A DNA stretch of 64,000 bases, taken from the NCBI RefSeq assembly GCF_042647465.1, contig NZ_JBHRVN010000004.1; one strand, given 5' to 3'. The notes under the pieces are model-generated. The model was given only the letters and a program-made list of their open reading frames with translations, searched no databases and had not been told where the DNA came from. Source of the DNA: Wagnerdoeblera intermedia (lineage in GTDB: Bacteria > Pseudomonadota > Alphaproteobacteria > Rhodobacterales > Rhodobacteraceae). This document shows, piece by piece, positions 34,822-44,286 of the stretch. Within the stretch, counting starts at the first letter, position 1, and every line of letters begins with the position of its first letter. The position numbers and the translations under genes were made by a program.

Positions 34822-37800
34822 TCGCGCTCATAGTGGATGCCGAGGCCGGTATTCCCATCGGCGGTCGCCCGGCCGCGGACGGTGACGGATTTTGACAGAT
34901 CAAGGTTGATCGACACCTCGCTCTGTCCGTCGCTGTCGAGCTTCAGATCGACGTAGATATTCTCGCTGAGGTATTTACCGGCCCGCACAGCCGCCGCCCC
35001 GTTTTCACTGGCCGAGACGTCGAAATCATCGAGCCCGAAGTTCCTGCGCAGGCTGTCGACGATCCCCGCGCCGCCCTTACCGCTCAGCGTCGCAACCGCA
35101 GAGGCAAGCTGCGCCGCCTGCAGGGGGGTCAGCGAGGTCAGGCCACGCCCGAACAGCAGCCGCGCCACGACCTCTTCCTGCGGCAGCTCCGGCGAAGAGG
35201 TGAAGGTGATTTCGGGCTGATCGGCGGGGCCGTCAATGATGACGCTGGCCGTGCCATCCACGGTGTCGGTGTTCGCCACCAGCCGGATGCGCGGCACCAT
35301 GCTGCCTTCCATCTGCAGCGTGCCCTCGGCAAAGTTGAAGCGCTTGCCCAGAAGGTCCAGCCGCCCGCGGATCAGCTCAAGTCCGCCTGAGGGCACCACA
35401 TTCGCCGTGGTCCCGGAAATCCGGAAGCTGCCGCCAAGCTCTGCGTCAAGGCCGCGGCCACGGATAAACACCTGGTTTTCCGCCAGAACAAAGAGGCTCA
35501 GCCCGTAAACCGGCCCGCCCCCTCCTGAGCTTCCGCCCGCGGTGCCGCCTGCACCGCCCAACAGGCCCGCCCGGGCGCGGGTGGCGCGGACGCCGGCCGG
35601 CTCATAGACGTGGCGCAGTTCCGGAATGGCCGCCGATCCGCCGAGGCCGGTGGAGGGGATGCGCAGCTCGGTCTCTTCCAGGCGGATGCGGCCCTGGATC
35701 ATTGCACCACCTGCGAGGGGGCCGTTGATCTCCACCCGCCCGCTGGCTTTGGTCTCATAAAGCTGCGGATCGCGCAGGCCAAGACGCTCGGGCGTCACAA
35801 CCAGACTGCCCTGGAAGGGCGCCGTCAGGGTGATCGGCCCGTTCACAGTGACGCGGCCCCCGGCATCCGATGCGGCGGAGAGAGCCACCTCGGCCCGGCC
35901 CCCTGAGAGGGTCACGCCGCCATTGAGGCCGGAAAAGCCCATCGCCGGGCTGGCGATGGTCAGACGGCCATCGGACAGGCTGACGCGGCCGGAAAGCGAA
36001 GAGAGCGCCGGAGCGCCGTTCAGCGACAGATCGAGCCGCAAAGGCCCGCGCAGGGCCACGCCCCCCGTAAAGGCATTGGCGAGCGCCGCATCCGCCGATC
36101 CGGTGATGCGCAGAGCGGAATTGGCGAAGTTCAGCCCTGAGATGCCGGCGACCGAGAGATCGATGCCCCCCGGCCCGCGGGCGCGGATATCAAGGTTGAG
36201 TGTCCCGTCCTGCTCGGTCACATCGCCCTGCAGCGTCAAAGCCCCGGGCACGCCCTGGACGAGAAGCCCCAGATCATTGAGCCGCGCCTGCAGAGCCAGC
36301 AGGCGGCGGTCCCCCTCCTGACGGGCATTGCCGCTGGCGGAGAGTTGCGGGTTCTGCAGATCCAGCTTTTCAAGGCGAAGCACACCTGCGGTGCGGCTTC
36401 CGGCGGCGGAGAGACGGGTCACGCCGCGCAGCAGCCGGTCTGCCTCGGCCTGGCCGATCGCAATGTCGCCGGCTTCAGCGTCAATGGCGGCCGTTTCGGT
36501 GCCATTGGTCAGGGCATAGGTCAGATTGCCCGACAGGCGCCCGCGATAGGGACCGCCTGCGCGGCTCAGATCCTCAAGCGCAAAGCGCGCGCGCAGATCG
36601 CGGCTTTCGGTCCCGGCAAAGCCGCTGATCCCCGCATCCCAGGTCTGCCCCGTCAGTACCGCCTGGCGCAGGGTTACAATTCCGTCTAGCAGATGCGCGT
36701 CGATATCAAGCGCGGTCTCGCCGCGCAAAAAGCCGTCGGCTTCAGCGATGCCGGTCTTCAGATCACTGCCGCTGCCTTTCAGGGTCAGGTTCAGGTCATT
36801 GTCGAGGGCTTTGCCCTTCAGCGTGGCATCTGCCGAAAGGCTGCCGCCATAGCTGGCCCCCATCACAGAGAGGTCGGTGAAATCCAGACGCGCCGTCAGA
36901 TCCGGACCGGTAGAGCGGATCCAGCCCTGGCCCTGCACCCGCAGGCTTTGGCCGCGCAGATCAAGGGCGCGGATCTGCGTCCCCTCACCCCCGCGTGCCG
37001 CATCCAGCGAGACGAGGCTCTGGCCGCGCAGCAAGCCGTCGACTTCCGCCATGCCGATGCTGAGATCCGTGCCGTCGAGGCTGAGTTGTCCGTCAAAGGC
37101 ACCCGAGAGGGGCTTCACGCTGCCAGACCAGGACAGCGTGCCTTTGCCTGCCGTGGCGCGACCGGCCAGCACCGAAATGCGGCCCAGATCCTGCAAAACC
37201 GCGCCGATGCGGCCGGTGATCTCGGGCTCACCGCTGGCGGTTGATACGTCAAAACTGCCCTCGGCGCTGTAATCCTCGCCCTCAAGCTTCAGGACGCTGA
37301 TGCGCAAAGGCTGACCGCTCTGCCAGTCAAAGCGGGTCTGTCCGATCAGCCTGTCGCCCAGGGCCTGATCCAGTCCGGCGTCGGTCATCTTCAGACCGGC
37401 GCTGTCAAAACTCAGCGCCCCATCCGCCATCGGGCTGCGGTCGGCGGCGCGACCGATACGGCCCTTGCCTTCAAGGCTGAAGACATCGGCGGTCAGTGCA
37501 GGGGTGCTCAGACCGGTCAGGCTGCCTGTAAGGGTCCAGGCATCGCTGCTCTGATCCCCGGCAAAACCAAGCCGCAGCTTCGCGGCCCTGACCTCAACCG
37601 GATCACCGCTGAGCGGCAGGCGCACCGGCTCGCCGTCAGCGGCAGAGAGGTCAAGGTTCAGATCAAAGGCATTGGGCATGCCATCGGGCGCAATATCGGC
37701 GGAGCCGCTGAGCCGCAGTGCAGCGGCATCAATGCGCAGCTCGTTCAGGCGCAGCGCACCCGTGACCGACTGGCTGCCCTCGGCCTTCAGCGAGACATCG

Positions 37801-38648
37801 GGGCCGAAGAAGTCATGGTAATCCGGCAGGAAAAGCGGCGTGACATCGCCTTTCAGGTCAAGATCAAACCCCTTCGCGCCTTCCTTTTCAGAGGAGAGCC
37901 GCACGCTGCCCGCCACACGTTCCTGCCCGTCAGAGCGCAGCGCGACATTGGCGGTGAAATTCTCAATAGGACCCTGGCCCTTGATCGAGAGATCAAGGGC
38001 CGGCTCTCCCGGCAGGCCGATCATCCTGGCGGCGATACCGCCCTGCGGTTCCTGCAGCGAGAGATCGAGGCGCAGTTCCCGCGAGGAGTTCACAAAGCCG
38101 CCCTCAAGGACCAGCGCCCCGGCGGTGCCATCGGTGCGCTTTAACTCCAGCCGAGCATTGCCCTCACCGTCGCCAAGGTTGGCGCCGCCATCCAGACGGG
38201 CGGTGATCTCTTCGCCCAGAACGGTAGGGCCAAGGGTGATCTTCTCTGCCGTGATCTGGCCGATCTGGACCGAGACCGGCAGATCCGGCAGCGAGAAGGG
38301 GGCCGCCTCGGGGCTGGGCAGATCTTCGCCCGCGTTGGGCAGCCGTTCGAGAGTGATCTCAGCCGCCGTCAGCGCATTGACCGACACCCGCCCGCCAAAA
38401 AGCGCCGAGCGGTTCCAGTCCAGAAGCACATCCGTGAGCCGCAGCCAGACGCCCTCGTCGTCGGCAATGGTCAGGCTGGTCATCCGGGCCCGCGACGAGA
38501 GCGCGCCTTGAAACCCCTCAATCCGAACCTCACGGCCTGCGCCGGAGAGGTTGTCTTCCAGCAGCCCGGTCAGAAAACTGCGGTCATCCTCCTGGGCAAA
38601 GGCGACCGCCGGGGTCAGGCACAACAGAAAAGCAGCGGTATAGCGCAT
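34815..38648 (-). CDS. tamB: Translocation and assembly module protein TamB
   Basis: 1,277 residues, usual for TamB. An N-terminal signal/anchor (AAFLLCLTPAVAFA), a very long beta-helical body of AsmA-like repeats that should span the periplasm as a lipid groove, and the C-terminal TamB (DUF490) domain with GRLDLLGKRFNFAEGTLQMEG, ASVIIDGPADQPEITFTSSPELPQEEVVARLLFGR and a final beta strand. Acts with TamA in outer-membrane biogenesis and phospholipid transport. Its start overlaps the tamA stop by one base. Confidence 0.95.
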   Translation of the reverse strand: MRYTAAFLLCLTPAVAFAQEDDRSFLTGLLEDNLSGAGREVRIEGFQGALSSRARMTSLTIADDEGVWLRLTDVLLDWNRSALFGGRVSVNALTAAEITLERLPNAGEDLPSPEAAPFSLPDLPVSVQIGQITAEKITLGPTVLGEEITARLDGGANLGDGEGNARLELKRTDGTAGALVLEGGFVNSSRELRLDLSLQEPQGGIAARMIGLPGEPALDLSIKGQGPIENFTANVALRSDGQERVAGSVRLSSEKEGAKGFDLDLKGDVTPLFLPDYHDFFGPDVSLKAEGSQSVTGALRLNELRIDAAALRLSGSADIAPDGMPNAFDLNLDLSAADGEPVRLPLSGDPVEVRAAKLRLGFAGDQSSDAWTLTGSLTGLSTPALTADVFSLEGKGRIGRAADRSPMADGALSFDSAGLKMTDAGLDQALGDRLIGQTRFDWQSGQPLRISVLKLEGEDYSAEGSFDVSTASGEPEITGRIGAVLQDLGRISVLAGRATAGKGTLSWSGSVKPLSGAFDGQLSLDGTDLSIGMAEVDGLLRGQSLVSLDAARGGEGTQIRALDLRGQSLRVQGQGWIRSTGPDLTARLDFTDLSVMGASYGGSLSADATLKGKALDNDLNLTLKGSGSDLKTGIAEADGFLRGETALDIDAHLLDGIVTLRQAVLTGQTWDAGISGFAGTESRDLRARFALEDLSRAGGPYRGRLSGNLTYALTNGTETAAIDAEAGDIAIGQAEADRLLRGVTRLSAAGSRTAGVLRLEKLDLQNPQLSASGNARQEGDRRLLALQARLNDLGLLVQGVPGALTLQGDVTEQDGTLNLDIRARGPGGIDLSVAGISGLNFANSALRITGSADAALANAFTGGVALRGPLRLDLSLNGAPALSSLSGRVSLSDGRLTIASPAMGFSGLNGGVTLSGGRAEVALSAASDAGGRVTVNGPITLTAPFQGSLVVTPERLGLRDPQLYETKASGRVEINGPLAGGAMIQGRIRLEETELRIPSTGLGGSAAIPELRHVYEPAGVRATRARAGLLGGAGGTAGGSSGGGGPVYGLSLFVLAENQVFIRGRGLDAELGGSFRISGTTANVVPSGGLELIRGRLDLLGKRFNFAEGTLQMEGSMVPRIRLVANTDTVDGTASVIIDGPADQPEITFTSSPELPQEEVVARLLFGRGLTSLTPLQAAQLASAVATLSGKGGAGIVDSLRRNFGLDDFDVSASENGAAAVRAGKYLSENIYVDLKLDSDGQSEVSINLDLSKSVTVRGRATADGNTGLGIHYERDY

Positions 38649-40477
38649 CAGAAAGCCTGCCCGATCCCAAGATAAAATTGTGCGCCTTTGGCTTTGCGTC
38701 CGCCGACAGGGGCCGCAATATCAAGACGCAGCGGACCAACGGGGGTGGCATAGCGCAGTCCCAGGCCCGCGCCGCCGTGCCAGTCGTCGAGAGGGGCCGC
38801 CGAGAAGGCTTTGTCAGAGACATGGCCATAATCGGCAAAGGCGACCACACCGATTTTCTCGGTCACTCGGGTGCGCAGCTCAAGCGAGGCTGCGGCAAAG
38901 CGGGTGCCGCCGGATTCAACGCCGCTGCCCAGATCCACGCCGAGCGAGCGGAATTCATGCCCGCGCACCGTGCCGCCCCCGCCCGACCAGAAGAGGTAGT
39001 CTGAGGGGGTGTCCAGAAGATCAGCCCCCGCGATGATCCCGCCCTGAAGCCGAGCGGCCAGGACCACACGCTCGCCGATGGCGCGATAGCCGCGGGCGTC
39101 GATCTTGGCGCGCAGGCCCGAATCCGTGGCTCCCAGACCCGCGAAGGGCATGGCGGTCGCATCAATCCAGAAGCCTTTTTTCGGGTCAAAGGCATTGTCG
39201 CGGCGATCCCAGGTTAGCCCTACCGGCAGCGAGATATTGCGGTAGCGCCGCTCGCCCAGACTGTCGACGGTGCGGGTATAGCCGTAGTTCAGATCGGCCC
39301 GGCCCGTAAGGCTGCTTGAGAAGATATGCGACAGGCCAAAGCCGCCGGTGAAATTGTCGATCCGGGCATCGCTGTCCTGCACCCGCTCAATTCCTAGCGT
39401 CAGACGCGCTGTGGTATCGGGGGTGAAACTCGCAGGCCGCTCCAGCGAGAGGCCGAGTTTATAATCGGGGCCTGCGTCTTTCGCGCCGATGCGGCTGATC
39501 TCGCCGTCGATGCGCAGCCGCTCCGCCCCGCCCAGAAGGTTGCGGTGCATCCAGAAGGCGGTCAGCGCAGCCCCTTCGGTCGAAGTCAGCTCTGCCCCGA
39601 AGCCCAGACGGCGGCGCGGCATATCTGAGACGGTGGCGGTGATATCGAGGGTATTGCCGGGGCCAAGCGTATCTGCCTCAACCAGCGAGACTGAGCGGAA
39701 GACACCGGTGCGGCGCAGACGGTCTGCGGCCTTAGCGAGTTCTTCGGGCGAGTAGCGCTCGCCCTCGGTCAGGCCGGCGATCTTGTAAAGCCGACCCTCA
39801 CGCATGGCGGTGCGGCCGCGGAACGTCAGTTTGCCGAAAGTCACAACCGGCCCCTGATCGAGGCGGATACGGGCGTTGATCAGCCGGTCTTTGTGGTTCG
39901 CGGTCACCGCCTCATCCGCGATGCGCGCCTTGGCATGGCCGCCGTCGCGCCAGTGATCGATCGCCGCTTCTGCCGCCTGACGGATCACACCCGAGCGTGC
40001 GGGCTCACCGGTCGCAAAACCTTCCGGCAGTTCGGTGCCGGGGCGCAGGGGCGCGACCTCTGCTGCGCCGAAGGTGAAGGCGGGGCCGGGGGTCACACGA
40101 ATGCTGATCTTATTGATAGCTTTCGGTGCATTCAGCGGCGCGATGCCCGAGGCCTCACGACCGTCGATCAGAATGTTGATGGTGCCGGAATAATAGCCTT
40201 CGGCATAAAGCGTGCCGAGAATGCGGGCGTAATCTGAGCGGGCGGCGGCAAAAATCTCCTGCGCGTCGCGGCGGTTGTCGGTATATGCGCTCTGAGTGAG
40301 AGAGGTGCTGCGGATGCTTTCAGCCAGGGCTTCGGGCGCGCCGGAGACCACGAATTCCACCGGCTCCAGCGTATGGGCGGGAAGGGCTGCAACCATCAGC
40401 GGCAGAGCCGCGAGACCAGAAATTTGCCAGAACCGTCGCACACTACATCTCCCCGGAGTCCGGTCTGACCCTGACAT
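38648..40477 (-). CDS. tamA: Translocation and assembly module protein TamA
   Basis: 609 residues. Signal peptide (SGLAALPLMVAALPAHT), three POTRA domains (about residues 35-265), then a 16-strand Omp85 barrel with the YSPEELAKAADRLRRTGVFRSVSL end of POTRA 3 and the barrel motif VRGHEFRSLGVDLG (VRGY-type L6 loop). Partner of TamB encoded directly downstream. Confidence 0.95.
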   Translation of the reverse strand: MSGSDRTPGRCSVRRFWQISGLAALPLMVAALPAHTLEPVEFVVSGAPEALAESIRSTSLTQSAYTDNRRDAQEIFAAARSDYARILGTLYAEGYYSGTINILIDGREASGIAPLNAPKAINKISIRVTPGPAFTFGAAEVAPLRPGTELPEGFATGEPARSGVIRQAAEAAIDHWRDGGHAKARIADEAVTANHKDRLINARIRLDQGPVVTFGKLTFRGRTAMREGRLYKIAGLTEGERYSPEELAKAADRLRRTGVFRSVSLVEADTLGPGNTLDITATVSDMPRRRLGFGAELTSTEGAALTAFWMHRNLLGGAERLRIDGEISRIGAKDAGPDYKLGLSLERPASFTPDTTARLTLGIERVQDSDARIDNFTGGFGLSHIFSSSLTGRADLNYGYTRTVDSLGERRYRNISLPVGLTWDRRDNAFDPKKGFWIDATAMPFAGLGATDSGLRAKIDARGYRAIGERVVLAARLQGGIIAGADLLDTPSDYLFWSGGGGTVRGHEFRSLGVDLGSGVESGGTRFAAASLELRTRVTEKIGVVAFADYGHVSDKAFSAAPLDDWHGGAGLGLRYATPVGPLRLDIAAPVGGRKAKGAQFYLGIGQAF

Positions 40478-40514
40478 GAAATGCGCTGCCCGGGCAATGG
40501 AGGGGGAACTGAAA

Positions 40515-40541
40515 AACCGGGGAAGTGTGGCTTCCCCGGTT
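40515..40541 (-). terminator. Terminator of the carboxyspermidine operon
   Basis: 11-bp stem aaccggggaag/cttccccggtt with a 5-base loop; on the minus strand it is followed by a run of T. It lies about 30 bases after the stop of the dehydrogenase gene. Confidence 0.85.
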
Positions 40542-40572
40542 CAACTTTTCAAAGCTGCGAAGCCTCATTCAC

Positions 40573-41814
40573 TCAGAAGGTGAGCGGACGTTCGCCCTTC
40601 GCGTCGCGGATCGAGGTCGGCAGGCCGATTTTGTTCAGAAGGTTGAGGAAGGGCTTGGGATCCAGCTCTTCAACGTTCTTCATCGCGCCCACATCCCAGG
40701 TGCCGTCAGCAACCAGCATGGCAGCGGCAACCGGCGGCACGCCTGCGGTATAGCTGATGCCCTGGCTGCCGACTTCCAGATAGGCTTCCTTATGATCGGC
40801 GACGTTGTAGATCATCACCTCAGCCGGTTTGCCATCTTTGTCTTTGCCCTTCACCAGGGTCGCGATGCAGGTCTTGCCAGTGTAGTCAGGCGCCAGCGAG
40901 GCCGGATCGGGCAGCACGGCCTTAACGACCTTGAGCGGCACCACTTCCAGACCTTCAGCCGTTTTCACCGGCTTCTCAGACAGAAGACCAAGGTTTTTCA
41001 GCACGGTGAAGACGTTGATGTAGTGATCGCCAAAGCCCATCCAGAAGCGGACATCCGCCTTGGGGTAGTTGGCCGAGAGCGAATGCACCTCGTCGTGACC
41101 GGTCAGATAGGCCTTCTGCTCGCCCACAACCGGCATGTCCCAGGTCTGACCGACCTCAAACATTTTGTTTTCCTGCCACTTCTGGTTCTGCCAGGAGTAG
41201 ACGGTGCCGGTGAACTCACGGAAGTTGATTTCCGGGTCGAAGTTGGTCGAGAACCAGCGGCCATGCGAGCCGGCGTTGATATCGATGATATCAATCGACT
41301 CGGGCTCAGCGACATAGTCGTCAATCGCGAGTTTCGCATAGGCGTTGACCACGCCCGGATCGAAGCCCACGCCGAGGATCGCGGTGACGCCCGCTTTTGC
41401 GGCGGCTTCACGGCGCTTCCACTCGTAGTTGCCGTACCACGGCGGGGTCTCGCAGATCTTCGCCGGGTCTTCGTGAATCGCGGTGTCCATGTAAGCCACA
41501 CCGGCTTCGATGCAGGCATCGAGGATCGGCATGTTCACGAAAGCCTGCGCCACGTTGATGACGATCTGTGCGCCGGTCTCGCGGATGAGAGCGACGACAT
41601 TGGCACTGTCTCGGGCGTCGAGGGCATGGGCCTTCAGAACGCCGTCCACCTTCAGACTGCCTTTTTCCCGCACAGATGCGATGATCTGTTCGCACTTCGC
41701 GGCCGTGCGCGAAGCAATGTGAATGTCGCCCAGGACGTCATTGTTTTGTGCAGCCTTATGGGCCACGACCTGAGCCACGCCACCGGCGCCGATGATAAGG
41801 ACGTTCCGTTTCAT
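40573..41814 (-). CDS. Carboxynorspermidine/carboxyspermidine dehydrogenase (saccharopine dehydrogenase family)
   Basis: 413 residues. Condenses aspartate semialdehyde with a diamine (putrescine gives carboxyspermidine) using NADPH. Rossmann start VLIIGAGGVAQVVAHKAA, IASRTAAKCEQI, GVGFDPGVVNAY and the C-terminal GISYTAGVPPVAAAMLVADG are typical of this clade of the family. The next gene upstream encodes the matching decarboxylase, 24 bases away. Met1 at 41823 is an alternative start, closer to a GGAGG; I prefer MKRNVLII by family habit. Confidence 0.9.
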   Translation of the reverse strand: MKRNVLIIGAGGVAQVVAHKAAQNNDVLGDIHIASRTAAKCEQIIASVREKGSLKVDGVLKAHALDARDSANVVALIRETGAQIVINVAQAFVNMPILDACIEAGVAYMDTAIHEDPAKICETPPWYGNYEWKRREAAAKAGVTAILGVGFDPGVVNAYAKLAIDDYVAEPESIDIIDINAGSHGRWFSTNFDPEINFREFTGTVYSWQNQKWQENKMFEVGQTWDMPVVGEQKAYLTGHDEVHSLSANYPKADVRFWMGFGDHYINVFTVLKNLGLLSEKPVKTAEGLEVVPLKVVKAVLPDPASLAPDYTGKTCIATLVKGKDKDGKPAEVMIYNVADHKEAYLEVGSQGISYTAGVPPVAAAMLVADGTWDVGAMKNVEELDPKPFLNLLNKIGLPTSIRDAKGERPLTF

Positions 41815-41846
41815 TCTACCCATGCACCTCCAGAGGTTCGTTGATC

Positions 41847-42944
41847 TTACGAAAGGGCCGCGACGAATTCGTCGTAGCCGAAAGAGCGTTCAACTTTCAC
41901 GCTGCCGTCGAGTTCTTTGACAGCAATCGCAGGCATTTTAACGCCGTTGAACCAGTTTTTCTTCACCATGGTGTAACCGGCGGCATCCTGAATGGACAGC
42001 CGGTCACCGGCTTTGAGCGGCTTATCAAAGCGGAATTCGCCGAAGATGTCACCCGCAAGGCAGGATTTACCGCAGATCATCCACTCATGTTCGCCCGCAT
42101 TGGGTTCGACCTTTGCGGACTGGCGATAGATCAGCAGATCGAGCATATGCGCCTCGATCGAGCTGTCGACGATGGCCAGGTTCTTGCCATTGTGCAGCGT
42201 GTCGAGCACCGAAACCTCAAGGGTTGCGGATTTGGTGATCGCGGCTTCACCCGGCTCCAGGTAAACCTGAACCTGATTTTCATCCGAGAAGCGCTTCAGG
42301 CGGTCTGCCAGCTTTTGCAGCGGATAGCCTTCGCCGGTGAAGTGAATGCCGCCACCCAGCGAAATCCACTTCATATCGCGGATCAGAAAGCCGAAGCGCT
42401 GCTCAATATGGCCGAGCATCGCGTCAAAGCGATCAAAATCGGCGTTCTCACAGTTGTTGTGGAACATGAAGCCCGAGATCTGATCCATCACCTTCGCGAT
42501 GTCTTCGGGGTTATGCTCGCCCAGACGCGAGAAGGGACGCGCCGGATCGGCGAGGTCAAAATCTGAGGTCGAGACACCAGGGTTCACGCGCAGGCCACGG
42601 GTGTGGTTTTTCGACTGCGCGTCAAAGCGGGTCAGCTGACCAATGGTGTTGAAGATGATCTTATCCGACGAGGCCAGAACCTCATCGATTTCATCATCGG
42701 CATAGGCCACGGAATAAGCGTGGGTTTCGCCCGGGAATTTCTCGCGGCCGAGTTTCACCTCATAAAGCGAGGAGGAGGTGGTGCCGTCCATGTATTGCGA
42801 CATGAAGTCAAAGACCGACCAGGTGGCAAAACATTTCAGCGCCAGAAGCGACTTTGCCCCGGACTGCTCACGCAGCCAGGCAATTTTTTCCATGTTCGGC
42901 AGCAGCCGGGATTTGTCGATCAGGTAGCAGGGGGTAGGAAGCAT
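41847..42944 (-). CDS. nspC: Carboxynorspermidine/carboxyspermidine decarboxylase
   Basis: 365 residues, PLP-dependent alanine-racemase-fold decarboxylase. PLP lysine in LLALKCFATWSVF; HNNCENADF; SLGGGIHFTGEGYP glycine loop; YLEPGEAAI; and a C-terminal CGKSCLAGDIFGEFRF with the catalytic Cys. Makes spermidine (or norspermidine) from the product of the neighbouring dehydrogenase. First gene of the two-gene operon. Confidence 0.94.
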   Translation of the reverse strand: MLPTPCYLIDKSRLLPNMEKIAWLREQSGAKSLLALKCFATWSVFDFMSQYMDGTTSSSLYEVKLGREKFPGETHAYSVAYADDEIDEVLASSDKIIFNTIGQLTRFDAQSKNHTRGLRVNPGVSTSDFDLADPARPFSRLGEHNPEDIAKVMDQISGFMFHNNCENADFDRFDAMLGHIEQRFGFLIRDMKWISLGGGIHFTGEGYPLQKLADRLKRFSDENQVQVYLEPGEAAITKSATLEVSVLDTLHNGKNLAIVDSSIEAHMLDLLIYRQSAKVEPNAGEHEWMICGKSCLAGDIFGEFRFDKPLKAGDRLSIQDAAGYTMVKKNWFNGVKMPAIAVKELDGSVKVERSFGYDEFVAALS

Positions 42945-43074
42945 GGCGGGCCCTTCCGGCGACAGGGGTCAGAAGTGCGCGGGCGTGCGCGAGGGGGCTG
43001 TAGCGGGTTTACGCCCGCGCCTCAACCGCATTTGGGGTCGCGGCGCGCAAAGACAAGGGGGGAGGCGGCAGGGA

Positions 43075-44286
43075 TTACCCCTGCCGCGCTGAGAGCTTCA
43101 GGCGGTGAAGCGAGAAAAGCGCCGTGCAGAGCAACAGAATGCTGAGGAGGGCCAGGGCTTCAAACCCCATATTCTCCAGCATAATCGCACCGATCATCGG
43201 GGCCATGGCGCCTGCGAAAAGCGTGGGCATCAGGATCTTTCCCGCGTTCGAGCCATAGTTCTCGGGCCCCATCACATCGGCGATCAGGCCGGGCCGCAGG
43301 ATCGTCATCGCGCCGAATGCCGCACCCTGGCAGGCGACATAGATCACCGCAAAGACCAGCCCCGCAGAGGCGGCGACCAGCGCGGCAGAGGCCAGCAGCA
43401 TCAGACACAGCAGGATCATCACGCCACGAGGATTGCTGATCCGGTTGCCCGCCCACATCAGCCCCAGCCGCGAGAGTACCTGTGCCGGGCCAAGGCAGGC
43501 GCCCATGGTCACGGCAAGGGCGGTGCTATAGCCCTTCGCCACCAGGATCGGCACGATATAGGTGACGATCATCCAGTGGTTCATGCTGCAGCTGGCCGAG
43601 ACAAGGATCAGCAGGATCATGGCGCGGCGGCTGCTTTGGGCTGTTGACGCCTCTCCGGCAGGGGCGGCAGCGCTTTGCAGGGGCGGCGGCGCGTGACGGC
43701 GGATGGTGCGGGTGGCATAGGCATTCAGCGGCACCACCAGCAAAAGCGTCAGGGCCGCAGCCCAGAGCGTGGCCAGCCGCCAGCCGGGGCCGTTGCCAAG
43801 GGCGGCATAGGTCGGAAAGGCGATGGTCGAGGCAAAGCCCGCCACCAGGGTCACCCGGATGATTGCCGCGCGGGCGGCCGGGCCAAGGCGGCGGATCAGG
43901 AAGGCAAAGCCCACCTCATAAAAGCACAAAGCCTGAGCCACCCCGATCACCGCCCAGACGGCAATCCACTGCCAGGGCTCGGTAATGAAGGCCAGAGCGG
44001 TGAGGGCGATTGCCCCCAGGACAGGGCCGAACAGAAGCATCTCGGGGCCGCGGCCCTGATCAACCTGCCGCCCGCAAAAGGGCGCCATCAGCGCAGCAAT
44101 CAGCTGGGCGAGCATTGGCCCGGCGGCGAGTAACACCTTGGACCAGCCCGGATCTTCCAGCCAGAAGAGGATCAATCCGGAATAGTTATAATAAATCGTG
44201 CTATAGATCAGCGTCATGCTGGCGGCGAGCGCCCAGACGGCGGGACCGCGCGCAAGGCGGTCCCGGAGGCTGATCTCGTTGGTCAC
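43075..44286 (-). CDS. Major facilitator superfamily transporter
   Basis: 403 residues with about 12 membrane helices and an MFS loop GRQVDQGRGPEMLLFGP after helix 2. GTG start overlapping the carboxypeptidase stop (GTGA), so it is the last gene of ctaA-carboxypeptidase-MFS. The YNYSGLILFWLEDPGWSKVLLAAGPMLAQLIAA start recalls transporters of the oxalate/formate-like YfcJ-type, but substrate cannot be told. Confidence 0.88.
   Translation of the reverse strand: MTNEISLRDRLARGPAVWALAASMTLIYSTIYYNYSGLILFWLEDPGWSKVLLAAGPMLAQLIAALMAPFCGRQVDQGRGPEMLLFGPVLGAIALTALAFITEPWQWIAVWAVIGVAQALCFYEVGFAFLIRRLGPAARAAIIRVTLVAGFASTIAFPTYAALGNGPGWRLATLWAAALTLLLVVPLNAYATRTIRRHAPPPLQSAAAPAGEASTAQSSRRAMILLILVSASCSMNHWMIVTYIVPILVAKGYSTALAVTMGACLGPAQVLSRLGLMWAGNRISNPRGVMILLCLMLLASAALVAASAGLVFAVIYVACQGAAFGAMTILRPGLIADVMGPENYGSNAGKILMPTLFAGAMAPMIGAIMLENMGFEALALLSILLLCTALFSLHRLKLSARQG

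Noticed and set aside
34815..40477. Long antisense ORFs opposite tamB, tamA and the hem genes
   Set aside because: They are open only because of high GC at third codon positions and have no ribosome sites or known motifs.
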